Notes: a model not told the origin generated them from the letters alone. A DNA stretch of 64,000 nucleotides from Diprion similis (GCF_021155765.1 NC_060107.1:788501-852500); one strand, 5' to 3'. Numbered from the stretch's first letter, positions 1 to 12,031 are shown. Program-made: numbers and translations.

Positions 1-498
1 AACGTTTATTGTACTAACATGTACCTAACTAAGCGAATGGCCTCTACTTGCAAGACACTTTCATCGCCAGGCTGCTGCAGCTGCAGATTTCACCGATAAT
101 AATCACCGATAAGCATGACTAGACGCAAATAAGCGATCTCTGGCAATCGTAACACGGTCACTGTCAATGGCGCTTTCCTTCACTCTCAGTTTCTGCCGGT
201 CAGGAAAGTTTGTAGCGATTTCTGATAAGAGTAATTAAATCACCTTCAACAGTTTTAACCCAATTCGAAAGTCAGTTACCACCATTCCACGAGTATATCG
301 CGGTATCATTATTAATTGATCTCCGTCGTTCTGCCATGCATGTGCATTTTTTACGCATCATATTTCCTCTCGCGTGACTTTCCGTGGCGTTATTTTCTAA
401 TCATCATCGCTCTTGGAGGCTACGGCAAACGGCTTGGGCGGGGCATCGAACGCATATTAAACCGCAAAGAAAGATCTGCCTGGCTAGTCAGAGAGACG
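1..498. other. Upstream spacer, no gene seen
   Basis: No convincing coding exon was found. The open frames here have no family features and no matching splice sites. The stretch ends at the TATA box of the first secreted-protein gene. Confidence 0.5.
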
Positions 499-506
499 TA
501 TATAAT
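499..506 (+). promoter_or_regulatory. TATA box of secreted gene 1
   Basis: The sequence TATATAAT lies about 135 bases upstream of the start codon at 640, so transcription would start near 530 with a leader of about 110 bases. Other genes of the cluster also have a TATA box shortly before their first exon. Confidence 0.5.
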
Positions 507-639
507 GCAAGAAGATACCGCAATTTTTCCAGTAACACTCCGATCCGACGTCTTACTCAATTTACTCACTTTCCCGTTGGCAGTCTCCGCACTTATTCCG
601 CAACGGACATAAACGTATTAGCTCACTTTTACTGCCACG

Positions 640-1261
640 ATGAATCGCAAGGTGTTGGTAAGTGTCGTGAAACGTTTTTACATGTCAACAACGTGTAAGG
701 CATACTGCATACAAGTGTCGTGAAATCGGAACTTGATGGTCAAATAATTTTCAAAGTAGTCAATTATACTACCAACGGTAAAGGGCTCCGCAGAATTCTT
801 ACGGAAATTGGGATTTTCGGGACTTATGTCCATGAGAATTTTTCGAACCAGGAAGATATGTTCTATAAAATACTGAAAATCCAAACAATTTCCTGAAGGA
901 TTCTGCGGGTTCCGTTTACCTCAGTTTGATTATCGCCTTATTTCTTCCACAGTACGTCTTGCAATTGGTGCTACTGCTGAGCGTAAGCTTCCTCGACATT
1001 CCTGCCGAAGCGTAAGAACTTTTTTCTAGTTTCTAGTTTCGAGTATTTCCGCCAACTCCAAATAATTTTGATCGTGAATACTCTTTCAGGAAGAAAGTGA
1101 TCATCAACGTACCTTACCGAGTGAAAAACGTTAAGCATACGCACACCATCTACAAAATCATCCCCCATTACCACAAGAGCAAAGGCCATGGCCACGGCCA
1201 CACCCATAGTCACGAGCATGAGCACGAAGAGGAGGGTGAAAACTTTGAGTACTATCGATAA
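640..1261 (+). CDS. Secreted His-rich protein, VP-motif family member 1
   Basis: Three coding exons, 640-657, 953-1011 and 1090-1261, join in frame to 82 residues. Donors are TTG|GTAAGT and GC|GTAAGA; acceptors are CCACAG and TTTCAG. Exons 1 and 2 encode a signal peptide (MNRKVL, then a Leu/Val-rich core, then IPAEA). Exon 3 opens with KKVIINVPYRVKNVKHTHT, the motif shared with six other genes in this window. The tail alternates His with Gly, Thr, Ser or Glu (HGHGHTHSHEHEHEEE) and ends FEYYR; it could bind divalent metals, which is inference. Intron phases 0 then 2 match the other members. I know no named family for it. It is probably secreted into extracellular matrix or cuticle. Intron 1 carries a small foldback element. 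Confidence 0.8.
788..908. mobile_element. 121-bp foldback (MITE-like) element, family A, in intron 1 of gene 1
   Basis: The two ends are 23-base terminal inverted repeats matching at about 20 positions: CCGCAGAATTCTTACGGAAA at the left, and the complement of TCCTGAAGGATTCTGCGG at the right. The inside is related to the arms of the larger foldback at 10563-11203. It has no coding capacity. It ends 44 bases before the exon 2 acceptor. Confidence 0.7.
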
Positions 1262-2461
1262 CTCGATCCAAAGCAACTAGCCCGTTACCATATAATAGAT
1301 ATCTTTCGAATTAAGACACGTTAAGACGATCTGAATGTCTAAGCCATACGACCTAGTAATTATTAAATTTAAGGATATGATAATATCAATCTTGTATTTC
1401 ATAGAATGTAGTATGAAGCTATCATTATTTCACTTCTTCGTTTTAATGTTATAGAATTTCAAACCCTGTTGATGTTCCGCACATTTTATAATTACAGCAA
1501 GTAAAAGAATGCTTTACATCCAGTTTATTACGTACCTTGATTTGCCCATTACGAGTAGAGTTAAGTACCGATGTCACAGCGGAAGAGAATCCCGAAGCGG
1601 AACAAGGCCAATGGTAACGATCTCGGCTTGTCTCCATGGAAGGAAATTCACATTGCCTCTTGATCCCCGCAGCAAATTCCTTGTTTGCGATACGCCGTAA
1701 AACTGGAGATCAGAAACTGAGAGGGCTACTAATTGTCATGCAGAAGAACCTCCCATCAGGTTTAGGGTCAGTGACTTTTTCGGTGCATTCGTTTCAGGAC
1801 ATTGATCTGGGATTACTTCCGTACCTACCTCACGATCAGCGCTCAAAATCTAGTCGTAACATCAAATGGTGTCGTTTGACCTTAATGGTCCTTACGAACC
1901 TGGGATACACAATGAAATGCAAAGGCGAGGTGGTAGGGACGTTGAAGATAAACCAGGAAGTAGTTGTTATCACCAAGAAAATGCCTTGGATTGTGATATC
2001 TCTTGTAAAAGTATTGATAATCCAAAGCTTTCACTTATCATTAGTTTAGTATAGTGATTGCCGCTTGAATGCAACGTCGCTCAACATTGTTGTCGGCAAT
2101 CCCGATCCGGATAACTTGATGACCTTAATTAAATCAGTTTCTCTTTTGCTTCGATGACTTTTATTATACTCGGGAAAAACTGAAGTGTTATTCGTGCTCG
2201 TCAATTTTCTATACCTGACAGAAAATTTTTATAAGATAGCTTAAAGACACACGCTTTCCGATGTGATTTGATAACCGCAGAAGCATTACTTGGACAGATT
2301 TATACTTTTCATTTCTCGGGGTCTCAGTTTCTAAGGCTAACAATAAAACCAAGTTTCACGCCTATCACAACGGTAATCGCGAAAGACGAGAGATGCCACG
2401 GCGAAAGCGTTCGGCATGACTTCTCTTTGTTTATATTCTGGAACAAAGACGGAGCAAAAAG
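1262..2461. other. Spacer between secreted genes 1 and 2
   Basis: It contains the 3' UTR of gene 1 and then unassigned sequence. A 137-codon open frame at 1636-2049 has no signal peptide, domain or family likeness and was not accepted. No canonical AATAAA was identified for gene 1. Confidence 0.5.
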
Positions 2462-2534
2462 TATAAAAGGCGTTTAAAAAATACGGCTTATAAACGGAAC
2501 GAATAACAAGATTCTTCTCAAACCGATCTCAGTC
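2462..2534 (+). promoter_or_regulatory. Core promoter of secreted gene 2
   Basis: TATAAAAG at 2462-2469 and a second TATA-like TATAAAC at 2489-2495 precede a good arthropod initiator, TCAGTC, at 2529-2534. The initiator fits the second TATA (about 42 bases apart) better than the first. Which one is used cannot be told from sequence. Confidence 0.5.
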
Positions 2535-2609
2535 GTTGCAAGCTGCACATTCATCCAAGCTTCACCAGCTTCCTAAAGTCTTTTGCTACTCAACGGAGGT
2601 CCAACTAAC

Positions 2610-3534
2610 ATGGTAACGTAAGGCCTGCATTTAAAGTGACGACGTGGTCCATAAGTCATAGCCATCTTAAGCCACTCGTAACTCTCTTTCACAGAGGATA
2701 ACGGAGTTCATGTTCCTGACAGTACTGAGCCAAGTCCTAGCTGGCGGAGGCGGCGGGAAGCACCAGTAGGTATTCGACGATAAGAAAAGGGCATTTTTGT
2801 CTGATTTTTTGAAATCCTGAGTAGCCCTGACCCCTCAATCCAACAATCGACGAACGGTCTGTATAAACATAACAAAAACTTTCCCATTCAGTGTGCACTT
2901 CAAAATCCACGTACCGGACATCATCAAGCACCACATCCACACAAAGACGGTATTCGTCCACGTGCACCACGGTGGTGGAAAGAAGAAGATGGTCCCAAAG
3001 AAGAAGGAAACGCACCACCACGAGTCGGGTCACCACGAGGACTGGAGTTCTTGGAGTTCGTACGACGTCCACGGGGGTGACAAGGAGCACCAGCGGCACG
3101 TCAAGAGGCCAAGTCAAGGCTACGGCTACCCTTCGGGTCCACAGGTGGAAGAATTTCACGGACATCCGGTACCGCCCCCGGAAGAGACGCCGGTAATGCA
3201 TCACGGCGGTGTCGTCGGCTACTCGTACCCGCCGCAATACGCGATGCACCCGGAGCTCGGGGAGTTCGGGAGCGTCGAGGAGGCCCCGCACAACGAGGTG
3301 AGACCCTACAGAGACGAGTACGAGGAAGGATACCGGAAGGGCTTGCACACGCAGACAGGCCACGTGCTCTCGGAGGAGCTGAAGAACTTTTATGACAACC
3401 AGTTCGAGGAGGGCGACGACGAAGCTCAGACCGGACACAATAACGGGTACAAGATCTTTGAGGAGTCAGAAGATGCTGACGCTGCCGGTGAACACGGTGA
3501 CGGCTACGTTTCGGCAATCATGGACTCAAGATAA
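2610..3534 (+). CDS. Secreted His/Glu-rich protein, VP-motif family member 2
   Basis: Coding exons 2610-2612, 2695-2765 and 2892-3534 give 238 residues. The first coding exon is only the ATG (ATG|GTAACG); reading on to the next possible donor (AC|GTAAGG) would put a stop just after the join, so this junction is forced. Exon 2 supplies a signal peptide (MRITEFMFLTVLSQVLA) and a GGGGGKH linker. Exon 3 starts with the family motif VHFKIHVPDIIKHHIHTKT, then HVHHGGGKKK, a His-rich stretch, and a longer Tyr/Pro/Glu/Gly region not seen in the small members. The C-terminal half is acidic (DEYEEGYRKG, EEGDDEAQTG). Phases 0/2 match the other members. No known domain is visible; an extracellular structural role is inferred. 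The canonical AATAAA lies 357 bases after the stop. Confidence 0.85.
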
Positions 3535-3890
3535 AGAAAAATTGCGTTCGAACTACTTCGACAAGCGAAAGTGCAGACGGTGCGGAGTGATTAATGTCGA
3601 AAGAAAAGAGACTCTGCAGTTCACGGTGATTGATTCAACGCCGAGATCAACTCGAATCGTAAAGTTTCTCCGAACTTACAAATAATTATTCTAGAGTAGC
3701 GTAGCTTTTTTTTTTGTTTTTTTTACACTATTTAACTAGGTCGACGACAAATTAGTTTCGTACTTCTTTTATACCTATAACGTACATTTTTTATTTCCTT
3801 TTATTTTATTACCTTTGTATGTACCAAATCGCGTAACTATCGATGCGTAAATATTTATGAGAATCTCTGCGAAGTGATCGTCAAACTGTA

Positions 3891-3896
3891 AATAAA
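3891..3896 (+). terminator. Polyadenylation signal of secreted gene 2
   Basis: AATAAA is followed by T-rich sequence with TTGTTTTTGTT within 100 bases, as expected downstream of a cleavage site. Confidence 0.5.
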
Positions 3897-4546
3897 TTGG
3901 TAACACTTATCGGAACTGTACTCTCATTTTCTTCCCAATGCCCAGCTGGTCACTTCTTTTTTGTTTTTGTTCTTGTTTTTTTAAATATACTTTCTAAAGA
4001 ATTGCACACCATCCAAGTACTGGCATTGGATGCATATCATATGGAAATCGACAGGAACGATTGATTAACATCAGGTGTACCAAGACTGGTTCGATTGAAT
4101 TTTTTATATTAAAAATAAAAAATGACAGACGAAAACATAAAATAACAAATAACAAAGTATTTACAGGTAACAAATAAGGTTAAACTTAACATGACCTATA
4201 CAGCTATTGATGAACAGTGGCTAATCTAGATATTCGGGTACCTTAAAATCTACGACCAAAGTAAGACACAGTATTCACATTATATGTGTGTGTGTGGGTA
4301 ATGTAGGTACCTACGTTGTGCGGGTGAGTATAATGTTATAGATGTGTTAATAGTAGTTCAGACTGTAGATGTACCCGCTAGCGTAGGGCAATCTACTCTG
4401 AATGACAAAAACATATCGGGGAAGATAATGATTAGACATGATTGGATGGGGTTAACGGTTAAGGGAGGTTGTAAGGTAGAACCTTTTCTATGTACTCTAC
4501 GATAAGGTAAACTTGCAGCGCGACGACGTAAAACAACGACGATCGG
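3897..4546. other. Convergent spacer between secreted genes 2 and 3
   Basis: It lies between two tail-to-tail genes and must hold the 3' UTR of gene 3 (minus strand). A short GT run is at about 4284-4297. No gene was seen. Confidence 0.5.
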
Positions 4547-5279
4547 CTAATGGCCGCCGCCATATTCTTCTTGGCCACCCCAGCCGCCACCAAAGTCGTG
4601 ACCGCCACCGCCTCCGCCAAAGTCATGACCTCCGCCAAAACTGCCGCCTCCAAATCCACCCCCAAAGTCATGGCCGCCACCCCCGAAGTCATGGCCACCG
4701 CCTCCGTGACCTCCAAGGTCGATTGGGTGACCGACGGTGTAGCCGAGGACCTCGTACTTGTCTCCACCGCCGCCGCCGCCGCCCCCGTGGTGAATGTGTT
4801 TCGTTATCGTGTGCGTATGATGAATGGTCTTGATTTTATACGGGACGTGAATTACCACGTGATCACTGAAATTGAAAAATTCTCGGTCAGCAACATCGTG
4901 AGGAATAAAATTTGCTTTCCTTTATCTGCTTGAGGTATTTTTACGGAGGTCATTAACGCAGGGGGGGAAAATCGTTCAGTCGAACAGAGAGAAAGAAAGA
5001 GACCAAACATCGTGCGTGTTGTTCTGATTTCGCCCGAAATATATTCGACTGGAAAATGAAAGGTGAAAGGAAACTCGAAGCCAATTTGCGTTGACACTTA
5101 CTGTCCACCGTGTCCGCCTCCGCCAGCGGCTGCAAGGCTCAGGAGTGTCGACACGACGAGAATGACCAACTGAAAAATGAAATAAGACAGATATGAGTAT
5201 GGTGAATAGAGTGCAGGTCGTTGGTGGTGCCTCATTGACGAGAAATGCTACCGAAACTTACAGACAGGCTGAGTGTCAT
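4547..5279 (-). CDS. Secreted Gly/His-rich protein, VP-motif family member 3
   Basis: On the minus strand, exons 5279-5262, 5169-5102 and 4865-4547 join to 134 residues. Donors are TCT|GTAAGT and CA|GTAAGT; acceptors are TTTCAG. The start MTLSLSLVILVVSTLLSLAA is a clear signal peptide, followed by AGGGGHGGH. Exon 3 begins with the family motif HVVIHVPYKIKTIHHTHT and HIHHGGGG. It then has DKYEVLGYTVGHP and a tail built on repeats of GGHDFGGG, ending QEEYGGGH. Phases 0/2 match its neighbours. Glycine-rich tails with Phe/Tyr spacers are known in cuticle and silk-like proteins; that function is inferred. This gene is inverted relative to genes 1, 2 and 4. Confidence 0.87.
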
Positions 5280-5382
5280 CTTGCAAGCTGACGTTGAGAC
5301 CCGGTCAGGAAATGTAACCGCTCTACTACTGCGAGCTCTCGTCCACTCGGTTTTGATCTGCTTTACACCGGCAACCGGACTC

Positions 5383-5390
5383 CTTTTATA
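5383..5390 (-). promoter_or_regulatory. TATA box of secreted gene 3
   Basis: On the minus strand TATAAAAG lies 104 bases before the start codon at 5279, so transcription would begin near 5355. Confidence 0.6.
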
Positions 5391-8300
5391 TGATAGATTT
5401 ATAAAAATGAAAGGACTGAAGACTCAGCATGAAAGCCTCGTGTGAAAGGTGTTCCGAGTGAAAAAAGAGCAATTGTACAGTGCATTTGTGGGCAGGGATT
5501 GGCCGGCGGGTCGGTATGTTTGTTTTATATACCTACCGGAGATCGCACGCCGCCTGCACGAGAATGTGTTTCATTATCTTTTTTATTTCATTTCTTTTCT
5601 TCACGTCTTTCATCGTCAAACTTCATTTTTACCTCGGCATGTTAATGAAAGGACGTTTGATAGCCGGACCAATCCTAACTCAAGATCAAGAGGCCCTCTA
5701 ATTCGGTAGTACTGTAGTAGGCAATCGTTGTCGGTGAAAATAAAAAGACAAAAGCCAGTCGCCGCGTTAAACACCCGAGGGTAATTGATCATTTCGCCTT
5801 CTCAGGATGTCGCAATTACCCATTCCTTTCCAGCGATTTCTCAAAGGACATCCGCTGTGCCATTAGTTCAAGTCTCTCTCCGGAGTCTGCTTTAAGATGC
5901 AGGTAACCAAGGTGACTTTAGATCAAGCTTGGAGGAGGGTATTTGATCGCAAAGGACTCGATGCAGGAGTGGAATTTGGTAATTCAAGAAAATCATTGTT
6001 AACGGATCAGTAGGTCAAGAGCGGTTAAATGTAGTGAAATGAGTGGCGATGTTGACATTGAGACCAGACACCATTCTCTCTCCTAAGAGCCGGAACTGGA
6101 GCATTGAACCTTTTCGAACGTATGTTTGAATATGGTGGCGACCTAGACACAGTGCTCGATAGCCGTTACGGCGAGATAGTTGCGTGGAGGGAAAGGGAAA
6201 TAGATTCTGGTCAGCACGGTCATCGCGAACTCTCGTCTCAGGAACAACAAAACAACTGTATAGAAAATAGAGCAGAGTGGTTTAGGTCTTTTTTTCTCCG
6301 CCCATGATACCTACACGGGAAGTTTCCCCTACAAGGAGTCCAGCTGGTGAAAACCTAAAGTATCACCGCAAGTCACAAGCGACCGCACCGTGGATCGCGT
6401 ATCCATGGTCCTCCGGGTACCGGGTGTCGCAAAGTTCCTGGATCCGTCGATTCTAGCTTCCGAGGGAAACGAGAAATGAGGAAAATTCAGGCTTGATCGT
6501 TCCATTCCGCCGGCAATTACAAGCGGGTGAAAACATTCGAGCTTTCTTGCCTGGAAATCCTGTACTTGTCTTCGCTCCGCGAATCACACTCCGGGGAATT
6601 AGTGCCTGTGTATTCAACTCGACTTACGCTTTTACCTACTACAATGTGCTGAACACCGACCAAGTGCAAAACGAATGTTTCAGCTCTTCAACTCGACGTA
6701 ATGCAGCGCCGGGTAGAAAGTGCGGTAGATTAGATTTAGCGCGTTTTCTGATATGCAATTATATTATCACAGCTAGGAAGGCCGTTTCACTTTGCATCGT
6801 GGAAAAATTTCATGCCAAACTTATTGCGGTGGTGAAACTTCTTAATGAAAATGGCCATAATTTCGCACTGGAGTCTTCCTGATCCCGAATTATTATTTAG
6901 ATCTTCAATTCTTCCTTCTTTCTCACACATGTATTCAGACTAAGAAATTACCCTGCAATGAGACTCAGAGTCATTCATAAAAGAGGCGAATGTCGTGATA
7001 GGCTGCAATCCAAGATGACGTCATGGAAATGTAACATGGCACCCATGTATCCGACAACTGACTCCACGTAAACAGGTTACTTGAGGTTGCTTATTTATTT
7101 TCGTGTATTCTGGTAACTGAAAATGGTAGTTTGTGGAGTCAGAAGCTGCAAAAATAATAATATAAACACTAAAAGATAAGACTTGAAAATTTTTTTCATT
7201 CCCTGAAGAGGATAATCACGTCTACCTTACTTACGTTTAAATTTGGCGCCTATGTGACGCCACCTTCTATACGTTTTCTGATTGGTTTAACTAAAGCGTA
7301 CGTACATTGTTTCATCTTATTTCCTTACATCATGGCCTTGATTAATATTCGGTTACCCTATGAATTGCTCATGCGAATAGTACTAGGCGTATCGGTTTCC
7401 TATAGACAGAAAAAGGAATCAATAAGGAGAAAAATGCCAGATTGATAGCCTCCAGCTTCCCCGGTTGAAACCGTCTTGAATTTTGTTTCAATTTTCATTT
7501 ATTTTTACAATCTCATTCTATTTCTTTTTCTTTTCTGTCTCTCACCATTCTCTGCCTCTCAAGATCTTCATAATAGAGAAAATCGGAAGTGTTGTACAAA
7601 ATATGATTTATTGCATATAGAACAGAGAAGAGGGAAAATCTACAGCGATTTATTGCCGTAGATTAAATTAACATGCGTGTTGTTTATTTTGCACATATAC
7701 CATGACTACTTTCTTAACAGCTTCTTCATGAACATTAACAACTATGATTTATGGATTCTTCTTTATCTATCGCATTTTAATGTGCTTAATTTTGATCATT
7801 ATCATTATTATGTATCATCGCTCATTATCATTTTCTATCCATAACTTTGAAACGCGAAGGTGAAAGTCTCGGCAATAACTAGACTGAATAGACGCATAAA
7901 CTATAATGACTGTGTTTATCAGCTCTATTCAAACATAACTCTGGTCAACGGATAAGTATTGGCGCATTAGTTCAGTCATGCATTGTTGAAGTAAATATTT
8001 ATCGACTCATTGGCTCCCCAATTCACGGTCAACATCAGAGGCTCCAGCTGCTGCAGCTTATTTCGTATTCAATAGACAAAATCCATGGAGAGTTTCGATT
8101 ACGCAACCGTTTTACGCGTGCGGTCGTTCCATCCGCATCGATTTGTATACCATTAAGTGAAATTTGTTGTTTATAAGAAAATTAGAGACATAAGACATAA
8201 TATTATAATATCAGTCACTGATTTTTATATGTTTCATTGGACGTGACGAAGTTTCCTTATATTTCATAAGGAAATAACTAACAAATAACGAATAAAAAAA

Positions 8301-9317
8301 AACGAGTGGTACCCATATCATTAAAGAATCCCATAAGAGTTACACTGCTCAACAAAAAACATCACTTTCTTCTTATTTTTGATTTTGATCCCTTTTTCAG
8401 ATCGTTGGAAACCAAAATCAAGGCTGAACGCCCATAGTTCTATCATTAGCGAGATGCGATGAAGTGAAGAGTGAAACTTAGACCGAATTTTCTCCTATCC
8501 TATTCGGTGTTGAAGCGATATAAAATTGTTCCGTTTTACGGCCAGCACTAAATTATCCTTTCTCCATTGGACGTGAGATGTTCACGGCCGGCAGCTGCGT
8601 CGAAGAAGAAAAATAATATCCGCTGTTTACCTCGGCTGCTGGTCCACCCCGTGTCGAGCCTTCTATACACCATGTCGGTGGTTTTTGTCCCCGTAATAGC
8701 TCAGAAATTGAGTGTCAGCTGGAGCGGGGATCCCGAGCTCGTCGAAGCTCGCTCACTCGCTTCGCGGCTCTTCGTTCGTTTTCTTTTTATCGCCTAGGTG
8801 TACTCGCACACATGCAGATAGCTTACAAAAGAAAATAGGTGAGTATCAAGACCTCCTGATATATCTGGATCACGCTGGCCTCGCGACGACACTCGCTTTT
8901 CAACCGTGAACCTTAAGCCTCCAGTAGATCAGCGATCCTTCGCACAGTTTCGACTTTTGATTCAACAACACAACCGGTTCGGAGGTGGTTTGCAAATTTT
9001 TTTTCCATTTTTCACCCCTGCTACGAGATGCGATTGGTGGTAAGTTTTCACTTTCTTTGTTTGATTCCCTAAAATCCTTCACCAGCTGCAGTAGAAAACC
9101 AAAAACAAAATTTAAATAGTTATTAGAATCAAAAAGAATCTAAAACAGTAGTTCGTTAAAGAGTGTACAGGTTGGACGGTCAAAAATTATACCTATTTTT
9201 AGGAGTTCTTTTTTTTTCAAAGAAAATTAAAACGTTCGGAGTAATTTGACTTTAAGGGCTTTATTATTTATAGTTTCAAGAATGTTTCGGAATTGTTTCG
9301 TTGAAATTAATAACAAA
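5391..9317. other. 3.9-kb spacer upstream of secreted gene 4
   Basis: Several open frames of 60-130 codons occur, but none has codon structure, a signal peptide, a domain or splice context I can support. The leader and promoter of gene 4 should be near the right end; no clear TATA box was recognised. Confidence 0.45.
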
Positions 9318-12031
9318 ATGGTGGCTGTAAGTGTCTTCATTTTCTTTAAAGTGAAACGTAAAAATAGGTATAATTTTAGGCCGTCTGATCTGTATCCTTC
9401 CACCTTTCCCTGAATTCAACTAAAAATTCTGCGACTCATCCTTCTTGTATAACTTCTTTAGGTTGTCTTAACACTGGGATTCGGATTATGCGGACCGACG
9501 CTTGCTGACACGTAAGTAGAATATTTAATATTCGATGCTTATACGTAGGTACGTATTAGTCACTGGTGTACCTAGTCGTCGAAGACGAGTCTGAAGAAAT
9601 AAAATAACAGTTGTGCTTTTCCGGATAAATAACTAACCTATCTCGTGAGATTCTTAAACTTTGTGAAACCAAGGAAGTAGCCATAGAGACCCCAAAGCTT
9701 TGCTTCAGCTCAGCTTTCAGTTTTTGCCTGCTCTTAAACGTTGTTATCGGACAAACGTGTTAAACTTTTCGGAAATAGAAAAATTCAGTTCAGTTTTATC
9801 CTTATAATTCTACGAAAGCATCGGGGGTTCAAAGTACTTCACAAAATTTACATTTTCGGAGTTCATGAAGATTAAAACGTTTGGCCGCTGATTCGGATTG
9901 CCAACGTCAGCATCGTCACCGTCACACGTTTGGAAATATTGTCAATCCTTCTAACCGACGAAATTTCGCGCAATCATAAAATTTCGATCGCATTTCAAGG
10001 CCGAGCACTCATTCGGCCTCCTGAAACAGGTTCAATTACCTTCTTTGTTGGATCCCCTCCGCTCGCGTTCGAGCCTTTCTCCTTTCACTCTCCTCCGGCG
10101 TACGCGAGTCGATCGCTTTTTTCGTCTGCAAATGATTGTTTCCCGTTCCAGACGAGAGGCTCGCCAACTGTGTCACGATCCTGCGGGTTAGCCAAACGAA
10201 TACAATACCAGCGAGTAGTTGGCGCAAGAAGGCCGCTTCTGTTTCCTCGCCGATTTGTTCATTCATTCCCTAGCTCGTCGTGTTCATTAATTACCACTTC
10301 TGTTGCAGGGAAAAAGTCGTCTTCGTAGTTCCACGCTACATACGTCGAAGCTTTTCCAACAATGCGGCACCCTTCTACAAGGTCCGCGTACCAAAACGAC
10401 CCTTCTTCGTCGGCCATTACGCCGGAAACCCAGGCAACGGCGACCGCCCGTTTTTCCCAGGAGGAAAGCAGACCGTTGGACAGAATTTGTGTAAATTTTA
10501 AATACCATATATCGTATTTCCAAATGATTTTCTCATAATATCAGTTTTCAACAAAAGGGACTATACAGAATCCTTATGGAAATTGGCTTTCGGTAAAATT
10601 GGTTGGATTTTCAGTACGCTATAGTACATATCCTCCTGGTCAAAAGTTCTCGTGGACAATTTCCAAGAGACAGACTTCGGAAGAAAGATGTCCATAGTTT
10701 CTAACATCTATATGGATTTCCTGATTTTCATGTATTACAAAGCTTCAAGGGGACTAAATCAAACAAATCACTCAAAAAACTGCACGCTTGATTCTCAAAG
10801 ATATGCAGAAAGCTGTGGTTGATTCCAGCAATGCATCGATTCCATTCGTGAACTCGCTGGTTCACCGGAAGGAGATGCAAGGTTAGATTTCGCGTGAAGA
10901 ACGAAACCCTCAGACTCTTGCGATAATCGACTTGTCCTGTTTTTCACGCCTGTGCCAAGTCTATGAGTATCGGCTGTGCAGTTTTTGAGTGATATATTTG
11001 ATTTCAAGTCCACATCGAAGCTTTGTAATTCGTAAAAATCGCGTGATCCATAGATGACAAAAAATCCGTACACCCCCCTTCCGAAGTCTATATCTCGGAA
11101 ACTACTGGTTTTTTGGACTTGTATCCATGAGAACTTTTGACGGGGGAGATATGTGCCATAACATCCAACCGGCAGCCAATCTCCATAGAGATTCCACAGA
11201 GTGCTTTCCAATGCAATTGAAGTATCGATACGTTTTTACAAATCACAAAAAAATGTACTGTTTGCATTATTTTGGTCAGATCACGGTGCGGATTTCGGGA
11301 AAAACTTTGCGGGGGCACAGCAGCAGCAACAGCATCATCGAGAAGTGCAGAACCAGGTTATAATACCACACGGCAAGGGTATTTCCCACGGTGTGAGTTT
11401 CGGGAAGGGATACATCCCGCAAGAGGAGTTGAAACGGGCGATCGAGAACTACGCCGGATTCCCCCGGGGGGACGAAAATCAACTCCAGGACTCTGCGGGT
11501 CAGGGTTTCAACTTCGAGGACGAAGGATACCTGCAGCGATTCGAGGGGCAAAGCGTCGCGCCGCAAGAGGCTCGGTGGGTTTTTCCTCCGAGCAACGAGG
11601 AAGGGCGGAATCAGGAGCCCCATCAAGTCGAGCATGAACAGTACAAGATGTTCGAGGAGCAGGGGTCGCATTCGCCCCCGAACGAGCAGCTCTTCTACAC
11701 GAAGTTGAGCGAACAGCCCCGTCCGATTTCCAACGGCGTTCATCCCTCGGCCAGGATGACGGAGCACAAACTCACCCCCATCGTGCTTCAGGACACCATT
11801 GACATGAAGGAGTACATTGAGAAGGTCGAGGCTTTCACGAGGAGCTGGCCTCTTCAGGGTCTCGCATGGAATAATCAACAACCAAATTTCCCAGGTCTGA
11901 CCTTCCCGCATATCCAAGGGGTCAATCCCTGGGCTCCCAGCTTCCCGAGCAATCCCAGTGGCGGGTATCAAGTTCAGGAAGAATCCGTCGAGGAACCGAT
12001 GAAACGAAGCTTCAGTGTCGCGATGATGTAG
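9318..12031 (+). CDS. Large Gln/Glu-rich member of the VP-motif family (gene 4)
   Basis: Four coding exons, 9318-9326, 9462-9511, 10309-10490 and 11280-12031, join to 330 residues. The start MVAVVLTLGFGLCGPTLADT is a signal peptide split by a phase 0 intron. The phase 2 intron precedes EKVVFVVPRYIRRSF, the least conserved copy of the family motif. Exon 3 continues with PFYKVRVPKRPFFVGHYAG and a Gly/Pro-rich stretch. Exon 4 begins HGADFGKNFAG, then a QQQQQHH run and a long Gln/Glu/Pro-rich region without His-Gly repeats, ending EEPMKRSFSVAMM. The third intron (donor T|GTAAAT, acceptor GGTCAG) is phase 1 and holds a 640-bp foldback element. If that intron is retained, translation stops at 10501 after 83 residues, the size of the small members. 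No known domain was recognised. Confidence 0.78.
10563..11203. mobile_element. 640-bp foldback element, family A, in intron 3 of gene 4
   Basis: The left arm (about 10563-10790) and right arm (about 10965-11203) are diverged inverted copies. The outer ends read ACAGAATCCTTATGGAAATT and, complemented at the right, a GGAATCTCTATGGAGATTGG-type sequence. Inside, GTCAAAAGTTCTC is answered by GAGAACTTTTGAC, and TCACTCAAAAAACTGCA by TGCAGTTTTTGAGTGA. The ends and inner blocks resemble the element at 788-908. No transposase is present. Confidence 0.75.

Noticed and set aside
2737-3517. Minus-strand open frames of 233 and 138 codons over gene 2
   Set aside because: Antisense of exon 3 of gene 2, whose plus-strand frame carries the family motif and correct splice phases.
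11276-11971. A 231-codon minus-strand open frame
   Set aside because: Antisense of exon 4 of gene 4. It has no signal peptide, domain or splice partners.
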